Numbered from the stretch's first letter, positions 7,430 through 16,394 are shown. The stretch is DNA of 64,000 nt from Amorphus sp040750475 (GCF_040750475.1 NZ_JABJVY010000017.1:1-64000); one strand, 5' to 3'. Notes: generated from the sequence alone by a model not told the origin. Numbers and translations: made by a program.

Positions 7430-8398
7430 TCAGGCGGCCGCCGCGGCGTCGGTGTCGGCATGCTCGGCGATGAAGCGTTCCGCCTCGAGCGCCGCCATGC
7501 AGCCCATGCCGGCCGCCGTCACGGCCTGACGATAGGTCTCGTCGGTCACGTCTCCGGCCGCGAACACGCCGGGAATGTTGGTGGCCGTGGAGTCCGGCGC
7601 CGTCCAGATGTAGCCGGAGGACTTGAGCTGGAGCTGATCCTTGAACACCTCGGTCGCCGGCTGGTGGCCGATCGCCACGAACACGCCGTCGACGGAAAGC
7701 TCGGTGGTCTCTCCGGTCTTGATGTTCTTCAAGCGTGCGCCGGTAACGGCAAGCGGCTCACCGCCGCCGAGCACCTCGTCCAGCACGCAGTCCCAGACCA
7801 CCTCGACCTTGGGATGATTGAACAGTCGATCCTGCAGGATCTTTTCCGCGCGTAGATGGTCGCGGCGGTGGACGAGCGTAACCTTGCTGGCGTGATTGGT
7901 CAGGTAAAGCGCCTCCTCGACGGCCGTATTGCCGCCGCCGATCACCAGCACCTCCCTGTCGCGATAGAAGAAGCCGTCGCAGGTGGCGCAGGCCGACACG
8001 CCGAAGCCCTTGTAGAGGGTCTCCGATTCCAGGCCGAGCCACTTGGCCTGGGCGCCGGTCGCCACCACCAGCGCGTCGCAGGTGTAGGTCGTGCCGGAGT
8101 CGCTCTGAAGCGTGAACGGACGCTTGGAGAGATCGGCGGAGGTGATCACGTCATAGAGGATCTTGGTGCCGACATGCTCGGCCTGCTCGCGCATCTGCTC
8201 CATCAGCCAGGGGCCCTGGATCACGTCGGCGAAGCCCGGATAGTTTTCCACGTCGGTGGTGATGGTCATCTGGCCGCCCGGCTGAATGCCTGCCACCATC
8301 ACCGGCTCGAGCATGGCACGCGCGGCATAGATCGCGGCCGTGTAGCCGGCGGGGCCGGACCCGACGATCAGAAGCTTGGTGTGCAGCGTGTCGCCCAT
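7430..8398 (-). CDS. trxB: thioredoxin-disulfide reductase
   Basis: TrxB passes electrons from NADPH through FAD and a redox disulfide to thioredoxin. The 322-residue product has the FAD-binding GSGPAGYTAA near the N-terminus, the NADPH-binding GGGNTAVEEALYL, the active-site C137-A-T-C140 followed by Asp, and the C-terminal GVFAAGDVTDETYRQAVTAA that closes the FAD site. The start at 8398 is supported by GGGAGA 8 bases upstream. The longer frame (8419) would add six residues and lacks a better ribosome site. The length and motifs are those of the low-molecular-weight bacterial enzyme. It lies upstream of lysR and downstream of the ELM1-family gene. Confidence 0.97.
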   Translation of the reverse strand: MGDTLHTKLLIVGSGPAGYTAAIYAARAMLEPVMVAGIQPGGQMTITTDVENYPGFADVIQGPWLMEQMREQAEHVGTKILYDVITSADLSKRPFTLQSDSGTTYTCDALVVATGAQAKWLGLESETLYKGFGVSACATCDGFFYRDREVLVIGGGNTAVEEALYLTNHASKVTLVHRRDHLRAEKILQDRLFNHPKVEVVWDCVLDEVLGGGEPLAVTGARLKNIKTGETTELSVDGVFVAIGHQPATEVFKDQLQLKSSGYIWTAPDSTATNIPGVFAAGDVTDETYRQAVTAAGMGCMAALEAERFIAEHADTDAAAAA

Positions 8399-8608
8399 CG
8401 CTCTCGTCTCCCGTCTCAAATCGAGCGGGACGGGTCACGCGCCTTCCGGCTGCGGGACCGAGCCCCAGCTCCTCCAGCATATATAGGACGCTTACCCGAA
8501 TTGCCGGAATGGCGACCCGGAGCGTGCCTTGTCAAGCCGCGCCCATCGAACGCGTCTCCTGAGAGCACCCGGCGCCTAGTCGGCATCGCCCGATGCTCTC
8601 GTCCTTCA

Positions 8609-9616
8609 TCACGGTCGTGCCGGTTTTCGCGAAAAACCGGCACCCGCATTTTGCCCCGGGGCATTTCCGCCCGGCGCTTCCAAAAGCCGCTCGCGGATCG
8701 CCGCGGCAACTGCCGCGGTGGTGTCGAACGACGGATACGAAGCCGCCGGCCACGTGCCGTCGAACCAGCGCATGGCGCCATGCGCGACCATGGCCTCGTG
8801 AAAGCGACCGAATTTTGCCCGTCCGCCCGGAAGCGGCCAGGCCAGGATGGGTTTCCCCGTAAAGCTTGCCTCGCCGATCATATTCACGCTGTCGCAGGTC
8901 ACCACGAAAGCGTCTGCACCACCGTAGATGCCGAAAAGCGGATTGTCGCCCTCGCCGCGCCAGATCCAATGCGGAGTGGCCGCGAGCCGGGCCTCGAGGA
9001 CGTCCACATTGTCCTCTCCCGTCCGCCGCGACGGGGTGATCACCAGGCTGACATCGTGGCGCGCGGCGAAGGTGGCCAGCGCGTCACCGAGGGCGGCTGC
9101 CTCGTCCGGACCGAACCGATAGCTTTGGCTCGTGCCTCCCACCAGGACGCCGACCCAAGGCGTCGGCAGGTCGGGGAGGCGGGCTCGCAGATGAGCCGCC
9201 GCGACGGCGAGCCCGTCCTTTGTCAGTCGGTTCGGGCTCGTTACGGATGTGATGACGTTCGGTCCGGAAAGCCGGTCATGGGTATTGGCCCAGACCAGAT
9301 CGAAATCGGCGGGATTGGTGCGCGGGGCCTGGATCGCCACCACCAGCGGGCGAGGGGACTGCCGGCGCGCGATCGCCCGGGCCAGGGGAATCGCCTGGCG
9401 GCCGGAGGCGAGCACGAGGTCGGCATCGGTGGCGATATGGTGCGACAGCGACGGTTGCGCCGGGCCATGCGGCGCCAGCCACGACCAGGGCGGACGCAAG
9501 GTCACGCGTAGGATGTCCGGAGTCGCGCCGAGTGCCTCGGCGACGCCGACGCACTGGACCTCGTGGCCCATTTTGCCGGCCGGGACGATGACCAGGGTGG
9601 AGGGCGCGTCACTCAT
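8609..9616 (-). CDS. mitochondrial-fission ELM1 family protein
   Basis: The 335-residue soluble protein matches the ELM1 (DUF1022) family, named after a plant mitochondrial fission factor and related in fold to GT-B glycosyltransferases. Supporting segments are GKMGHEVQCVGVAEALG near the start, WVGVLVGGTSQSYRF in the middle, SLVITPSRRTG, and VTCDSVNMIGEASFTGKP, which looks like the nucleotide-sugar site of GT-B enzymes. Alphaproteobacteria commonly carry one copy; its function is not established. ATG 9616 was chosen over 9643 because the family alignment begins at APSTLVIVPAGKMGHE. A stem-loop lies in its last codons. Confidence 0.85.
   Translation of the reverse strand: MSDAPSTLVIVPAGKMGHEVQCVGVAEALGATPDILRVTLRPPWSWLAPHGPAQPSLSHHIATDADLVLASGRQAIPLARAIARRQSPRPLVVAIQAPRTNPADFDLVWANTHDRLSGPNVITSVTSPNRLTKDGLAVAAAHLRARLPDLPTPWVGVLVGGTSQSYRFGPDEAAALGDALATFAARHDVSLVITPSRRTGEDNVDVLEARLAATPHWIWRGEGDNPLFGIYGGADAFVVTCDSVNMIGEASFTGKPILAWPLPGGRAKFGRFHEAMVAHGAMRWFDGTWPAASYPSFDTTAAVAAAIRERLLEAPGGNAPGQNAGAGFSRKPARP
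8617..8643 (-). terminator. stem-loop at the 3' end of the ELM1-family gene
   Basis: GTGCCGGTTTT pairs perfectly with AAAACCGGCAC (11 bp, 5-base loop) inside the last codons of the gene. It could terminate or protect the message. There is no long T-run after it. Confidence 0.35.
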
Positions 9617-9723
9617 CCGACACGGGCCGATCGCGCCCGACACGCGGCCGAGACAAGCTCCGGGCTTGCGGCGACGCCCGCTCTCGGGTTCTTGAGGGGC
9701 TGCGAATTGGCGGAAGCGACGCG

Positions 9724-10191
9724 ATGACCCTGCACCTCGATGCCGTGGACTGGAAGATCCTGAAGGAGCTTCAGTCGAACGGCCGGATCACCAACGTGGA
9801 ACTTGCCCGGCGTGTCGGGATCTCCGCGCCGCCCTGCCTGCGCCGGGTGCGCGCGCTGGAAGAGGCCGGGGCGATCCGCGCCTACCGGGCGCTTCTGGAC
9901 GAGCACCGGCTGGGTTTCGAGATCTCCGCCTTCGCGATGGTGAGCCTGACCGGGCAGAGCGAGGCCGATCTGCAGGCGTTCGAATCGCGGGTGGCGGATT
10001 GGGAAATCGTGCGCCATGCCTGGATCATGTCCGGCGATATCGACTTCATGCTGGAGTGCGTCGCACCGACGTTGAAGGCTTTTCACGATTTCGTGCTCAG
10101 CGAGCTCGTGGCTGTGGATAACGTCGACACGGTGCGCACCGCACTGACGATTCGCGAAGTGAAGAACGCGCCGCGGGTGCCGATCGTCTGA
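9724..10191 (+). CDS. Lrp/AsnC-family transcriptional regulator
   Basis: The 155-residue protein has the AsnC-type helix-turn-helix (DAVDWKILKELQSNGRITNV, then ISAPPCLRRVRALEEAGAI) followed by a RAM ligand-binding domain (FAMVSLTGQSEADLQAFE). Lrp-family proteins are octameric or dimeric regulators responding to amino acids. In Rhizobiales an lrp gene is often close to trxB and lsrB, as here, although the ELM1 gene lies between. It is transcribed away from ELM1, so both may be read from the 107-bp gap. It converges on lptA, with only 7 bp between the stops. Confidence 0.93.
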   Translation: MTLHLDAVDWKILKELQSNGRITNVELARRVGISAPPCLRRVRALEEAGAIRAYRALLDEHRLGFEISAFAMVSLTGQSEADLQAFESRVADWEIVRHAWIMSGDIDFMLECVAPTLKAFHDFVLSELVAVDNVDTVRTALTIREVKNAPRVPIV

Positions 10192-10198
10192 CCGGCGC

Positions 10199-10747
10199 CT
10201 ACTCCTGTTTGGCGCTGTTGGGAACCAGAAGCACCCGCACACGCGAATCCGACAGAACCTTCGCCCGCCCGGTGGCGAGATCCACGGTCAGCTTGTCGCC
10301 GTTCACCACGTTCGGCCCCTGGGTCAGCGTCACGTTGCCGTTCAGCTCCAGGATGTTGGTCTTCATGTCGACGTTGCCGGTGTCGCCGGTCGCGGTCTGC
10401 TCCTTGCTGGTGACCACGACGCCGCCAGTGGCTTCCAGGCTCGAAATCTGCTGGTCCTGGCCGCCAGTCGTTCCGCTTTCGCCGCTGGTGGCCGCGCCGC
10501 CGCCCTCATAGTGGACGATGAGCTTGGCCGCCTTCATGCGGGAGTCGCCTTGAACCACAACCACGCTGCCGGAGAAGATCGCCAAGCCCTCCTGGTCGCG
10601 CACCTCCAACTCGTCGGATTCGATCTGGATCGGCTCGTTCGATTCGCCGCCCAGACCGGAGAAGCCCGTCTCGAACGTCTGGGCGGAGAGTGGCGTCGCC
10701 CAGACCAGCGCCATGGCGAAGAAAGCGATCAGTCGGCGCGGGGTCAT
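10199..10747 (-). CDS. lptA: LPS-transport periplasmic protein LptA
   Basis: The 182-residue protein starts with a Sec signal peptide (RRLIAFFAMALVWATPLSA) and continues as an OstA-like beta-jellyroll (IQIESDELEVRDQEGLAIFS through NGDKLTVDLATGRAKVLSDS). LptA bridges the periplasm and carries LPS from the LptB2FGC extractor to LptDE. The start ATG at 10747 overlaps the lptC stop as ATGA, so the two are translationally coupled. The usual next genes, lptB and rpoN, do not follow; the opposite-strand lrp gene begins 7 bp after the stop. Confidence 0.92.
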   Translation of the reverse strand: MTPRRLIAFFAMALVWATPLSAQTFETGFSGLGGESNEPIQIESDELEVRDQEGLAIFSGSVVVVQGDSRMKAAKLIVHYEGGGAATSGESGTTGGQDQQISSLEATGGVVVTSKEQTATGDTGNVDMKTNILELNGNVTLTQGPNVVNGDKLTVDLATGRAKVLSDSRVRVLLVPNSAKQE

Positions 10748-11412
10748 GGCATGCCTTTCATTTGACCGCGGAGCGTCAGGTGGACGTCGCCAACGAAGCG
10801 AACCACCTTGCCTTCGTCCTGAATGTCGACGGAATTCGCCGAAAGGTCGAATTTTTCCGACGTGATGTTCACCGGCTCGTCCGACACCATCGAGCCGGCC
10901 TTGAAGTCGAGCGTGGCGTTGGAGAGGTCCACCTTGTAGCCGTCGGTGGTGGTCAGAACGATGCCGTCGTTGAGCGTCAGCCATTCGTCGTCGGTGTCGA
11001 ACAGGCCGCTGCGGCTGTTCATCGTAACGGTCTGGTCGTCGCTTTCCGCCAGGGTCGCCACCAGATCGGTCAGCGCGATCCGGGAGGTGTCGGCGAAGCT
11101 CTGCACGGCCTTGCCGGCGCGCACGTGATAGGCGCGACCATCGTTGAGCCGGCCGGCGAGGTTGGGATCGTTCATCTCCAGCCCTTCGCTGGTGACGTTG
11201 ATCGACCCGATCCCCGGAATCGGCAGGAAGGATTGCACCGCCGCCATGCCGAACGTCACCACAACGATCGCAAGCCCCGTCAGCGGCAGCACCAGACGCA
11301 GCGTTTTCACCAGACGCGTGTGACGGCGCGCGGCACGGCGCTGGCGCTCGCGGCGCGCACCGGCGGCCCGGTCGTTGGGCTGATCGAGGAAACCGATATC
11401 GCTGGCGGTCAT
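10744..11412 (-). CDS. lptC: LPS export protein LptC
   Basis: LptC is the membrane-anchored periplasmic partner that receives LPS from LptB2FG and passes it to LptA. The 222-residue product has a basic N-terminus (RRERQRRAARRHTR), one transmembrane helix at about 38-58 (LVLPLTGLAIVVVTFGMAAV) and a beta-jellyroll domain. ATG 11412 gives the expected length. The gene overlaps lptA by four bases. rnd lies upstream on the same strand, an order conserved in Alphaproteobacteria. Confidence 0.9.
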   Translation of the reverse strand: MTASDIGFLDQPNDRAAGARRERQRRAARRHTRLVKTLRLVLPLTGLAIVVVTFGMAAVQSFLPIPGIGSINVTSEGLEMNDPNLAGRLNDGRAYHVRAGKAVQSFADTSRIALTDLVATLAESDDQTVTMNSRSGLFDTDDEWLTLNDGIVLTTTDGYKVDLSNATLDFKAGSMVSDEPVNITSEKFDLSANSVDIQDEGKVVRFVGDVHLTLRGQMKGMP

Positions 11413-11568
11413 CGTCCTTCCAAAACCGGCGTTGCGTCGGCTTGAGGCGGAGCCGTCACACAAAGAAGCGAGGTCTTGCCCCCGCATTTAAGATCCAAAC
11501 TATGAAAAACTAGCTTGGATTTTCGGCGAAGCTGCGACCATGTCGGCGTTTGCGCACGCCGCTGCGGA

Positions 11569-12183
11569 TCACGAATGCGCGAAAATGTCGTCCTCGGCGA
11601 AGCCGGCCAGATCGAGTTTCACCCGGGTCGGCAGGAAGTCGAAGCAGCTTCGGGCAAGCGCCATGCGCTCCTCGCGCTCCAGCAGCGTCGAGAGCCGGTC
11701 CTTCAAGGTATGAAGATAGAGCACGTCGGAGGCGGCATAGGCGAGCTGGGCGTCGGAGAGCTTGCTCGACCCCCAGTCGGAGCTCTGCTGCTGCTTGGAG
11801 ATGTCGACCTCGACCAGCTCGCGCACCAGATCCTTGAGGCCGTGGCGGTCGGTGTAGGTGCGCACCAGGCGCGAGGCGATCTTGGTGCAGAACACCGGCT
11901 CCGGCATCACGCCGAAGGTCTTGTAAAGGATGCCCATGTCGAAGCGGGCATAGTGAAAAATCTTCACGACCGACGGGTCGCCGAGCAGGGCGACGAGATT
12001 GTCCGCCGTCTGCTGCCCCTTGGCGATCTGGACCAGCTCGGCGTTGCCGTCGCCGACGGAGAGCTGAACCAAACACAGCCGATCGCGGAACGGGTTAAGC
12101 CCCATGGTCTCCGTGTCGATTGCGACGCTAGCAACGTCGCCGAGCGGGGCGGGAAGATCGCGATCGTGAAGGCGATTGGTCAT
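11569..12183 (-). CDS. rnd: ribonuclease D-family 3'-5' exonuclease
   Basis: The 204-residue protein is a DEDDy exonuclease domain without the HRDC domains of E. coli RNase D, the short form usual in Alphaproteobacteria. Visible motifs are VAIDTETMGLNP (Exo I, Asp and Glu), KIFHYARFDMGILYKTFG (Exo II) and AQLAYAASDVLYLHTLKD (Exo III, Tyr and Asp). It would trim 3' ends of tRNA and other small RNAs. It precedes lptC on the same strand, with a gap of about 156 bp. Confidence 0.92.
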   Translation of the reverse strand: MTNRLHDRDLPAPLGDVASVAIDTETMGLNPFRDRLCLVQLSVGDGNAELVQIAKGQQTADNLVALLGDPSVVKIFHYARFDMGILYKTFGVMPEPVFCTKIASRLVRTYTDRHGLKDLVRELVEVDISKQQQSSDWGSSKLSDAQLAYAASDVLYLHTLKDRLSTLLEREERMALARSCFDFLPTRVKLDLAGFAEDDIFAHS

Positions 12184-12397
12184 GACGGGTCGGATGAACC
12201 TTGTGCGGTTGCGGGGACGGCGGGCGCCTGCGCTCGGAAACGCGGACGATGGCCGTTGTTTTCGTTAGTATAGCGGCGATCGGCGATCAATCCGCACGCG
12301 GCCGGGATCGCGGCGATTGAGAAATGCCAATGTCGCCGGACCGCCGTCGTGTCAGCGTCGCGGCGAAACCGATTTCGAACACCGCTTGGACAGGCTC

Positions 12398-14254
12398 ATG
12401 AAGGACCACGTCAAGGAAAACGCGCCGTTCCACATCGTCTATTGGATTGCCGCGATCCTCGGCGTCATCATGCTTCAATATCTGGTCGCTGGTGTCGAGC
12501 AGACCGCGCGGGTGCCCTATAGCGAATTCGCCCAATATCTGCAGGACGGTCGGATCGAGGAGGTCTCGATCTCCGATCAGTTCATCCGCGGCAAGCTCAC
12601 CTCGCCGCTGCCGGACGGCGAGACGCGGTTCATCACGACCCGGGTCGACCCGGCCTTCGCCGCCGATCTGGAGAAATACGGCGTCAAATTCTCCGGCGAG
12701 GTGGAAAACACCTTCCTGCGCGACTTCCTGTCCTGGGTGGTTCCGACGGCGCTGTTCATCGGGGTCTGGTTTTTCCTGATCCGCCGCATGATGGGCGGGG
12801 CGGCGGGCGGCGGCCTGATGCAGGTCGGCAAGAGCCGGGCCAAGGTCTACGTGGAGTCCGACACCAAGATCACGTTCGACGACGTGGCCGGGGTCGACGA
12901 GGCCAAGGACGAGTTGAAGGAGATCGTCGCCTTCCTGAAGGATCCGGCCGACTATGGCCGTCTTGGTGGGCGACTGCCGAAAGGCATCCTGCTGGTCGGC
13001 CCGCCCGGCACCGGCAAGACGCTTTTGGCCAAGGCGATCGCCGGCGAGGCCAAGGTGCCGTTCTTCTCCATCTCCGGCTCCGAGTTCGTGGAGATGTTCG
13101 TGGGGGTGGGCGCTGCGCGGGTGCGCGACCTGTTCGAGCAGGCGCGGGCACGGGCGCCGGCGATCATTTTCATCGACGAGCTGGACGCGCTCGGGCGCGC
13201 CCGTGGCGTGGGACCGCTCGGTGGCGGCCACGACGAGAAGGAACAGACGCTGAATCAGCTCCTGGCGGAGCTAGACGGCTTCGATTCGTCGACCGGGCTG
13301 GTGCTGCTTGCCGCCACCAACCGGCCGGAAATCCTCGATCCCGCGCTGTTGCGCGCCGGCCGCTTCGATCGCCAGATCCTGGTCGATCGGCCGGACAAGG
13401 TCGGCCGGGTCCAGATTCTCAACGTCCATCTGAAAAAGGCGAAGATCGCGGCGGAAGTGAACCCGGAGACCCTCGCCGAACTGACGCCGGGCTTCACCGG
13501 GGCCGACCTCGCCAATCTCGTCAACGAGGCGACCTTGCTTGCCACCCGCCGGGGGGCGGACGCGGTTTCCATGGACGACTTCACGCGCGCGGTTGAGCGG
13601 ATCGTCGCCGGGCTGGAGAAACGCAATCGGCTCCTGAACCCGAAGGAGCGGGAAGTCGTCGCCTATCACGAGATGGGGCACGCGCTGGTGGCCATGTCGC
13701 TGCCCGGCTCCGACCGGGTGCACAAGGTCTCGATCATTCCTCGCGGTGTCGGGGCGCTCGGCTACACCATCCAGCGGCCCACCGAAGACCGCTTTTTGAT
13801 GACCCGCGAGGAGCTGCAGAACAAGATGGCCGTGCTCCTGGGCGGGCGCGCCGCCGAATGGGTCGTCTACAACCACCTGTCGACGGGTGCGGCCGACGAT
13901 CTCGTCAAGGTGACCGATATCGCGCGCGCCATGGTCACCCGCTACGGCATGTCGGACACGCTCGGTCATGTCGCGCTCGATCGAGAGCAGCAGACCTTCC
14001 TGGCTCCGACGGGACCGATGGCGGCACCGGCCCAGCACGATTACGGCGAAAAAACCGCCGACGCGATCGACGCGGAGGTAAGGACGATCGTCGACCAGGC
14101 GTTCGAGCGGACGGTGGCCCTCTTAAAGGAGCGGCGCGACCTTCTGGAGCGCACGGCCAAGGCCCTTCTCGCCAAGGAGACCCTCGACGAGGCGGACCTC
14201 GTCGACATCTCCAAAGAGGTGGCCGCTCTCGGCAGGGCGAACGCGGCCGAGTAG
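12398..14254 (+). CDS. ftsH: FtsH-type membrane AAA+ zinc protease
   Basis: FtsH is a membrane-anchored hexameric protease that removes damaged or regulatory membrane and cytoplasmic proteins. The 618-residue product has two membrane segments (about 14-32 and 115-133) around a small periplasmic domain, then the AAA+ module with Walker A GPPGTGKT at 201-208, Walker B AIIFIDELDALG, the SRH segment (LLAATNRPEILDPALLRAGR), and the zinc site H424-E-M-G-H. ATG 12398 was chosen; the frame extends upstream, but the extra residues do not resemble the family. It is somewhat diverged from the main housekeeping FtsH (for example GVGPLGGGHDEKEQTLNQLL) and may be a second paralogue. It is divergent from rnd, with a 214-bp gap for promoters. 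Confidence 0.93.
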   Translation: MKDHVKENAPFHIVYWIAAILGVIMLQYLVAGVEQTARVPYSEFAQYLQDGRIEEVSISDQFIRGKLTSPLPDGETRFITTRVDPAFAADLEKYGVKFSGEVENTFLRDFLSWVVPTALFIGVWFFLIRRMMGGAAGGGLMQVGKSRAKVYVESDTKITFDDVAGVDEAKDELKEIVAFLKDPADYGRLGGRLPKGILLVGPPGTGKTLLAKAIAGEAKVPFFSISGSEFVEMFVGVGAARVRDLFEQARARAPAIIFIDELDALGRARGVGPLGGGHDEKEQTLNQLLAELDGFDSSTGLVLLAATNRPEILDPALLRAGRFDRQILVDRPDKVGRVQILNVHLKKAKIAAEVNPETLAELTPGFTGADLANLVNEATLLATRRGADAVSMDDFTRAVERIVAGLEKRNRLLNPKEREVVAYHEMGHALVAMSLPGSDRVHKVSIIPRGVGALGYTIQRPTEDRFLMTREELQNKMAVLLGGRAAEWVVYNHLSTGAADDLVKVTDIARAMVTRYGMSDTLGHVALDREQQTFLAPTGPMAAPAQHDYGEKTADAIDAEVRTIVDQAFERTVALLKERRDLLERTAKALLAKETLDEADLVDISKEVAALGRANAAE

Positions 14255-14361
14255 AGGGATCCGGACGGATATCTGGTGTCCTGGAAACATCTTCCCGCTC
14301 GCATGAACGGGACCGGCACGACTATGTTCCGGATACCGGATTCGAGCTCCGCCGCAAGCGC

Positions 14362-15207
14362 TCAGTCGACGACGATGTCGAGGCCGAGATCGAGCGCCTT
14401 GGAGGAGTGGGTCAGCCAGCCGGCCGACAGGATGTCGACGCCGGTCTCGGCAATTGCCGGAGCACTCTCCAGGGTGATGCCCCCGGAAGCCTCGGTGATG
14501 GCGCATCCGGCAACGATGTCCACCGCCTGAGCCAGCGCCTCCGGCCCCATATTGTCGAAGAGCACGGCATCCGGCGCGGCCGGCATGGCTTCGCGGAGTT
14601 GATCGAGGGTGTCGACCTCCACCTCGATCTTCACCAGATGGCCGACCCGGGCGCGGATCGTCTCGATCGCAATCGCGACCCCGCCGGCCACGGCGATGTG
14701 GTTGTCCTTGATCAGCACGGCGTCGTCGAGCCCGAACCGGTGATTGGCGCCGCCGCCGGCGCGCACGGCCGCCTTCTCCAGCGCCCTGAGACCAGGCGTG
14801 GTCTTTCGGGTGCAGGTGATCTTGGCCTTGGTACCGGCGACCGCTTCGACCAGCGCGGCCGTCGCCGTCGCGATCCCGGAAAGCCGGCAGGCGAGGTTGA
14901 GGCCGACCCGCTCGGCGGACAACAGCGCCCGTGCCTTGCCTTCGACGGTGAGAACCGCGTCGCCGGGGGCAACCCGGGTCCCGTCCGGGGCGTGGACCGT
15001 CAGCCGCGCGGCCGGGTCCATGAGCGCAAAGGCGATCTCGGCACAGCGCACGCCGGCGACGGTGCCGGGCTGGCGCGCGACGATCGCCGCCTTGGCGGTG
15101 CGTTCGGGGCCGATGAGGGCGTCGGTGGTGAGATCGCCGGCGCGGCCGAGATCCTCCAGAAGCGCGGATCGGACGATCGGTTCGATCAGGAGATCGGGAA
15201 GCGACAT
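14362..15207 (-). CDS. nadC: nicotinate-nucleotide pyrophosphorylase (carboxylating)
   Basis: NadC makes nicotinate mononucleotide from quinolinate and PRPP, the step after NadA in de novo NAD synthesis. The 281-residue product shows the family's EDLGRAGDLTTDA near the start, CTRKTTPGLRALEKAAVRAG with the quinolinate-binding Arg and Lys residues, HRFGLDDAVLIKDNH, KIEVEVDTLDQL, and VLFDNM. It starts 11 bp after the nadA stop and is clearly in the same operon. Aspartate oxidase (nadB), which usually lies between or beside them, is absent. Confidence 0.96.
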   Translation of the reverse strand: MSLPDLLIEPIVRSALLEDLGRAGDLTTDALIGPERTAKAAIVARQPGTVAGVRCAEIAFALMDPAARLTVHAPDGTRVAPGDAVLTVEGKARALLSAERVGLNLACRLSGIATATAALVEAVAGTKAKITCTRKTTPGLRALEKAAVRAGGGANHRFGLDDAVLIKDNHIAVAGGVAIAIETIRARVGHLVKIEVEVDTLDQLREAMPAAPDAVLFDNMGPEALAQAVDIVAGCAITEASGGITLESAPAIAETGVDILSAGWLTHSSKALDLGLDIVVD

Positions 15208-15218
15208 CAACGTGGTCC

Positions 15219-16241
15219 TCACTTCACCGCCAGCATGCGTTCCACCGCGACGCGGGCCTTTTCGGCGATTGCCGGATCCACGGTCACCTGCGGCTGAAGC
15301 GTTTCCAGCGCCCGGCGGATCTTCGGCAGCGACATCAGCTTCATGTGCGGGCAGAGGCCGCACGGCTTCATGAACTCCACGTCGGGCGCTTCCGCCGCGA
15401 TGTTGTCGCTCATGGAGCATTCCGTCAGAAGCAGCACGCGGGCGGGGCGCTTCTCCTTCACATAGGTCGCCATTTCCGCGGTCGAGCCGGCGAAGTCGGA
15501 GGCCGCAATCACCTCCGGCGGGCATTCCGGATGGGCGATGACGACCACGCCGTCGACGGCATCGCGGTAGCCCTGAATGTCGTTGGCGTCAAAGCGCTCG
15601 TGCACCTCGCACTGGCCCTGCCAAGTGACGATCTCGATGTCCGTCTTGCTCGCCACGTAGCTCGCCAGATAGCGATCCGGGATCATGATGACCCGCTTCA
15701 CGCCCAGGGATTCCACGATCTTGATGGCGTTGCCGGAGGTGCAGCAGATATCGGATTCCGCCTTCACCTCGGCGGAGGTGTTGACGTAGGTGACGATCGG
15801 CACGCCCGGATAGGCGGCCCGCATGGCGCGCACGTCCGCGCCGGTGATGGAATCGGCGAGCGAACAGCCGGCGCCGGTGTCCGGGATGAGCACGGTCTTG
15901 TCCGGGCAGAGGATCTTGGAGGTCTCCGCCATGAAGTGGACGCCGGCCTGGACGATCACATCGGCGTCGGTCTCCGCCGCCTTGCGCGCAAGCGCAAGCG
16001 AATCGCCGACGATATCCGCCACGCCGTGATAGATCTCCGGCGTTTGATAGTTGTGGGCGAGCACAATCGCGTTGCGCTCGCGCTTCAACCGGGCGATCGC
16101 GTCGATCTCCGGCGCGACCAACGGCCATTCGAAAGCGGGAATGATCCCGTCGAGCCGCTGTCTGGCGGCCTCGGTCCGTTCCGCAACGGCCGGAGTGAAG
16201 GGAAGCGGCGCGTGCACGTCATGTTCGACGGAAACGGCCAT
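15219..16241 (-). CDS. nadA: quinolinate synthase A
   Basis: NadA condenses iminoaspartate with dihydroxyacetone phosphate to quinolinate using an oxygen-sensitive [4Fe-4S] cluster. The 340-residue product includes VLAHNYQTPEI at the substrate site, DTGAGCSLADSI with one cluster Cys, ESDICCTSGNA, HPECPPEV, and KPCGLCPHMK near the end with the last cluster Cys. The start at 16241 is preceded by a strong AAGGAGG. Two palindromes upstream (16255-16269 and 16395-16413) look like operators for the NrtR regulator encoded by the adjacent upstream gene. The operon continues into nadC. Confidence 0.96.
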   Translation of the reverse strand: MAVSVEHDVHAPLPFTPAVAERTEAARQRLDGIIPAFEWPLVAPEIDAIARLKRERNAIVLAHNYQTPEIYHGVADIVGDSLALARKAAETDADVIVQAGVHFMAETSKILCPDKTVLIPDTGAGCSLADSITGADVRAMRAAYPGVPIVTYVNTSAEVKAESDICCTSGNAIKIVESLGVKRVIMIPDRYLASYVASKTDIEIVTWQGQCEVHERFDANDIQGYRDAVDGVVVIAHPECPPEVIAASDFAGSTAEMATYVKEKRPARVLLLTECSMSDNIAAEAPDVEFMKPCGLCPHMKLMSLPKIRRALETLQPQVTVDPAIAEKARVAVERMLAVK

Positions 16242-16254
16242 GGCGTCCTCCTTT

Positions 16255-16269
16255 TGCTCATAGTGAGCA
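16255..16269. promoter_or_regulatory. palindrome before nadA, likely NrtR operator 1
   Basis: The 15-bp perfect palindrome TGCTCA-TAG-TGAGCA sits just upstream of the nadA ribosome site. The CTCA...TGAG half-sites resemble those at 16395-16413. Its placement would let a bound repressor block the nadAC leader. Confidence 0.6.
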
Positions 16270-16394
16270 TTTCTTGGGCAGCCATCGACGTCAGGCGCAA
16301 GGTGCCGGCGGCCGCGAGAAAGGATTGGGACGGCGCAATGGCCGCTCCCGCATGTCATGACGGCCGGCGATCCTTGTCCTCGCCAAACCGTCCT

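Noticed and set aside
13858..15297. 479-residue plus-strand frame across the ftsH end and nadC
   Set aside because: It crosses two well-supported genes in the wrong frame and strand and has no domain.
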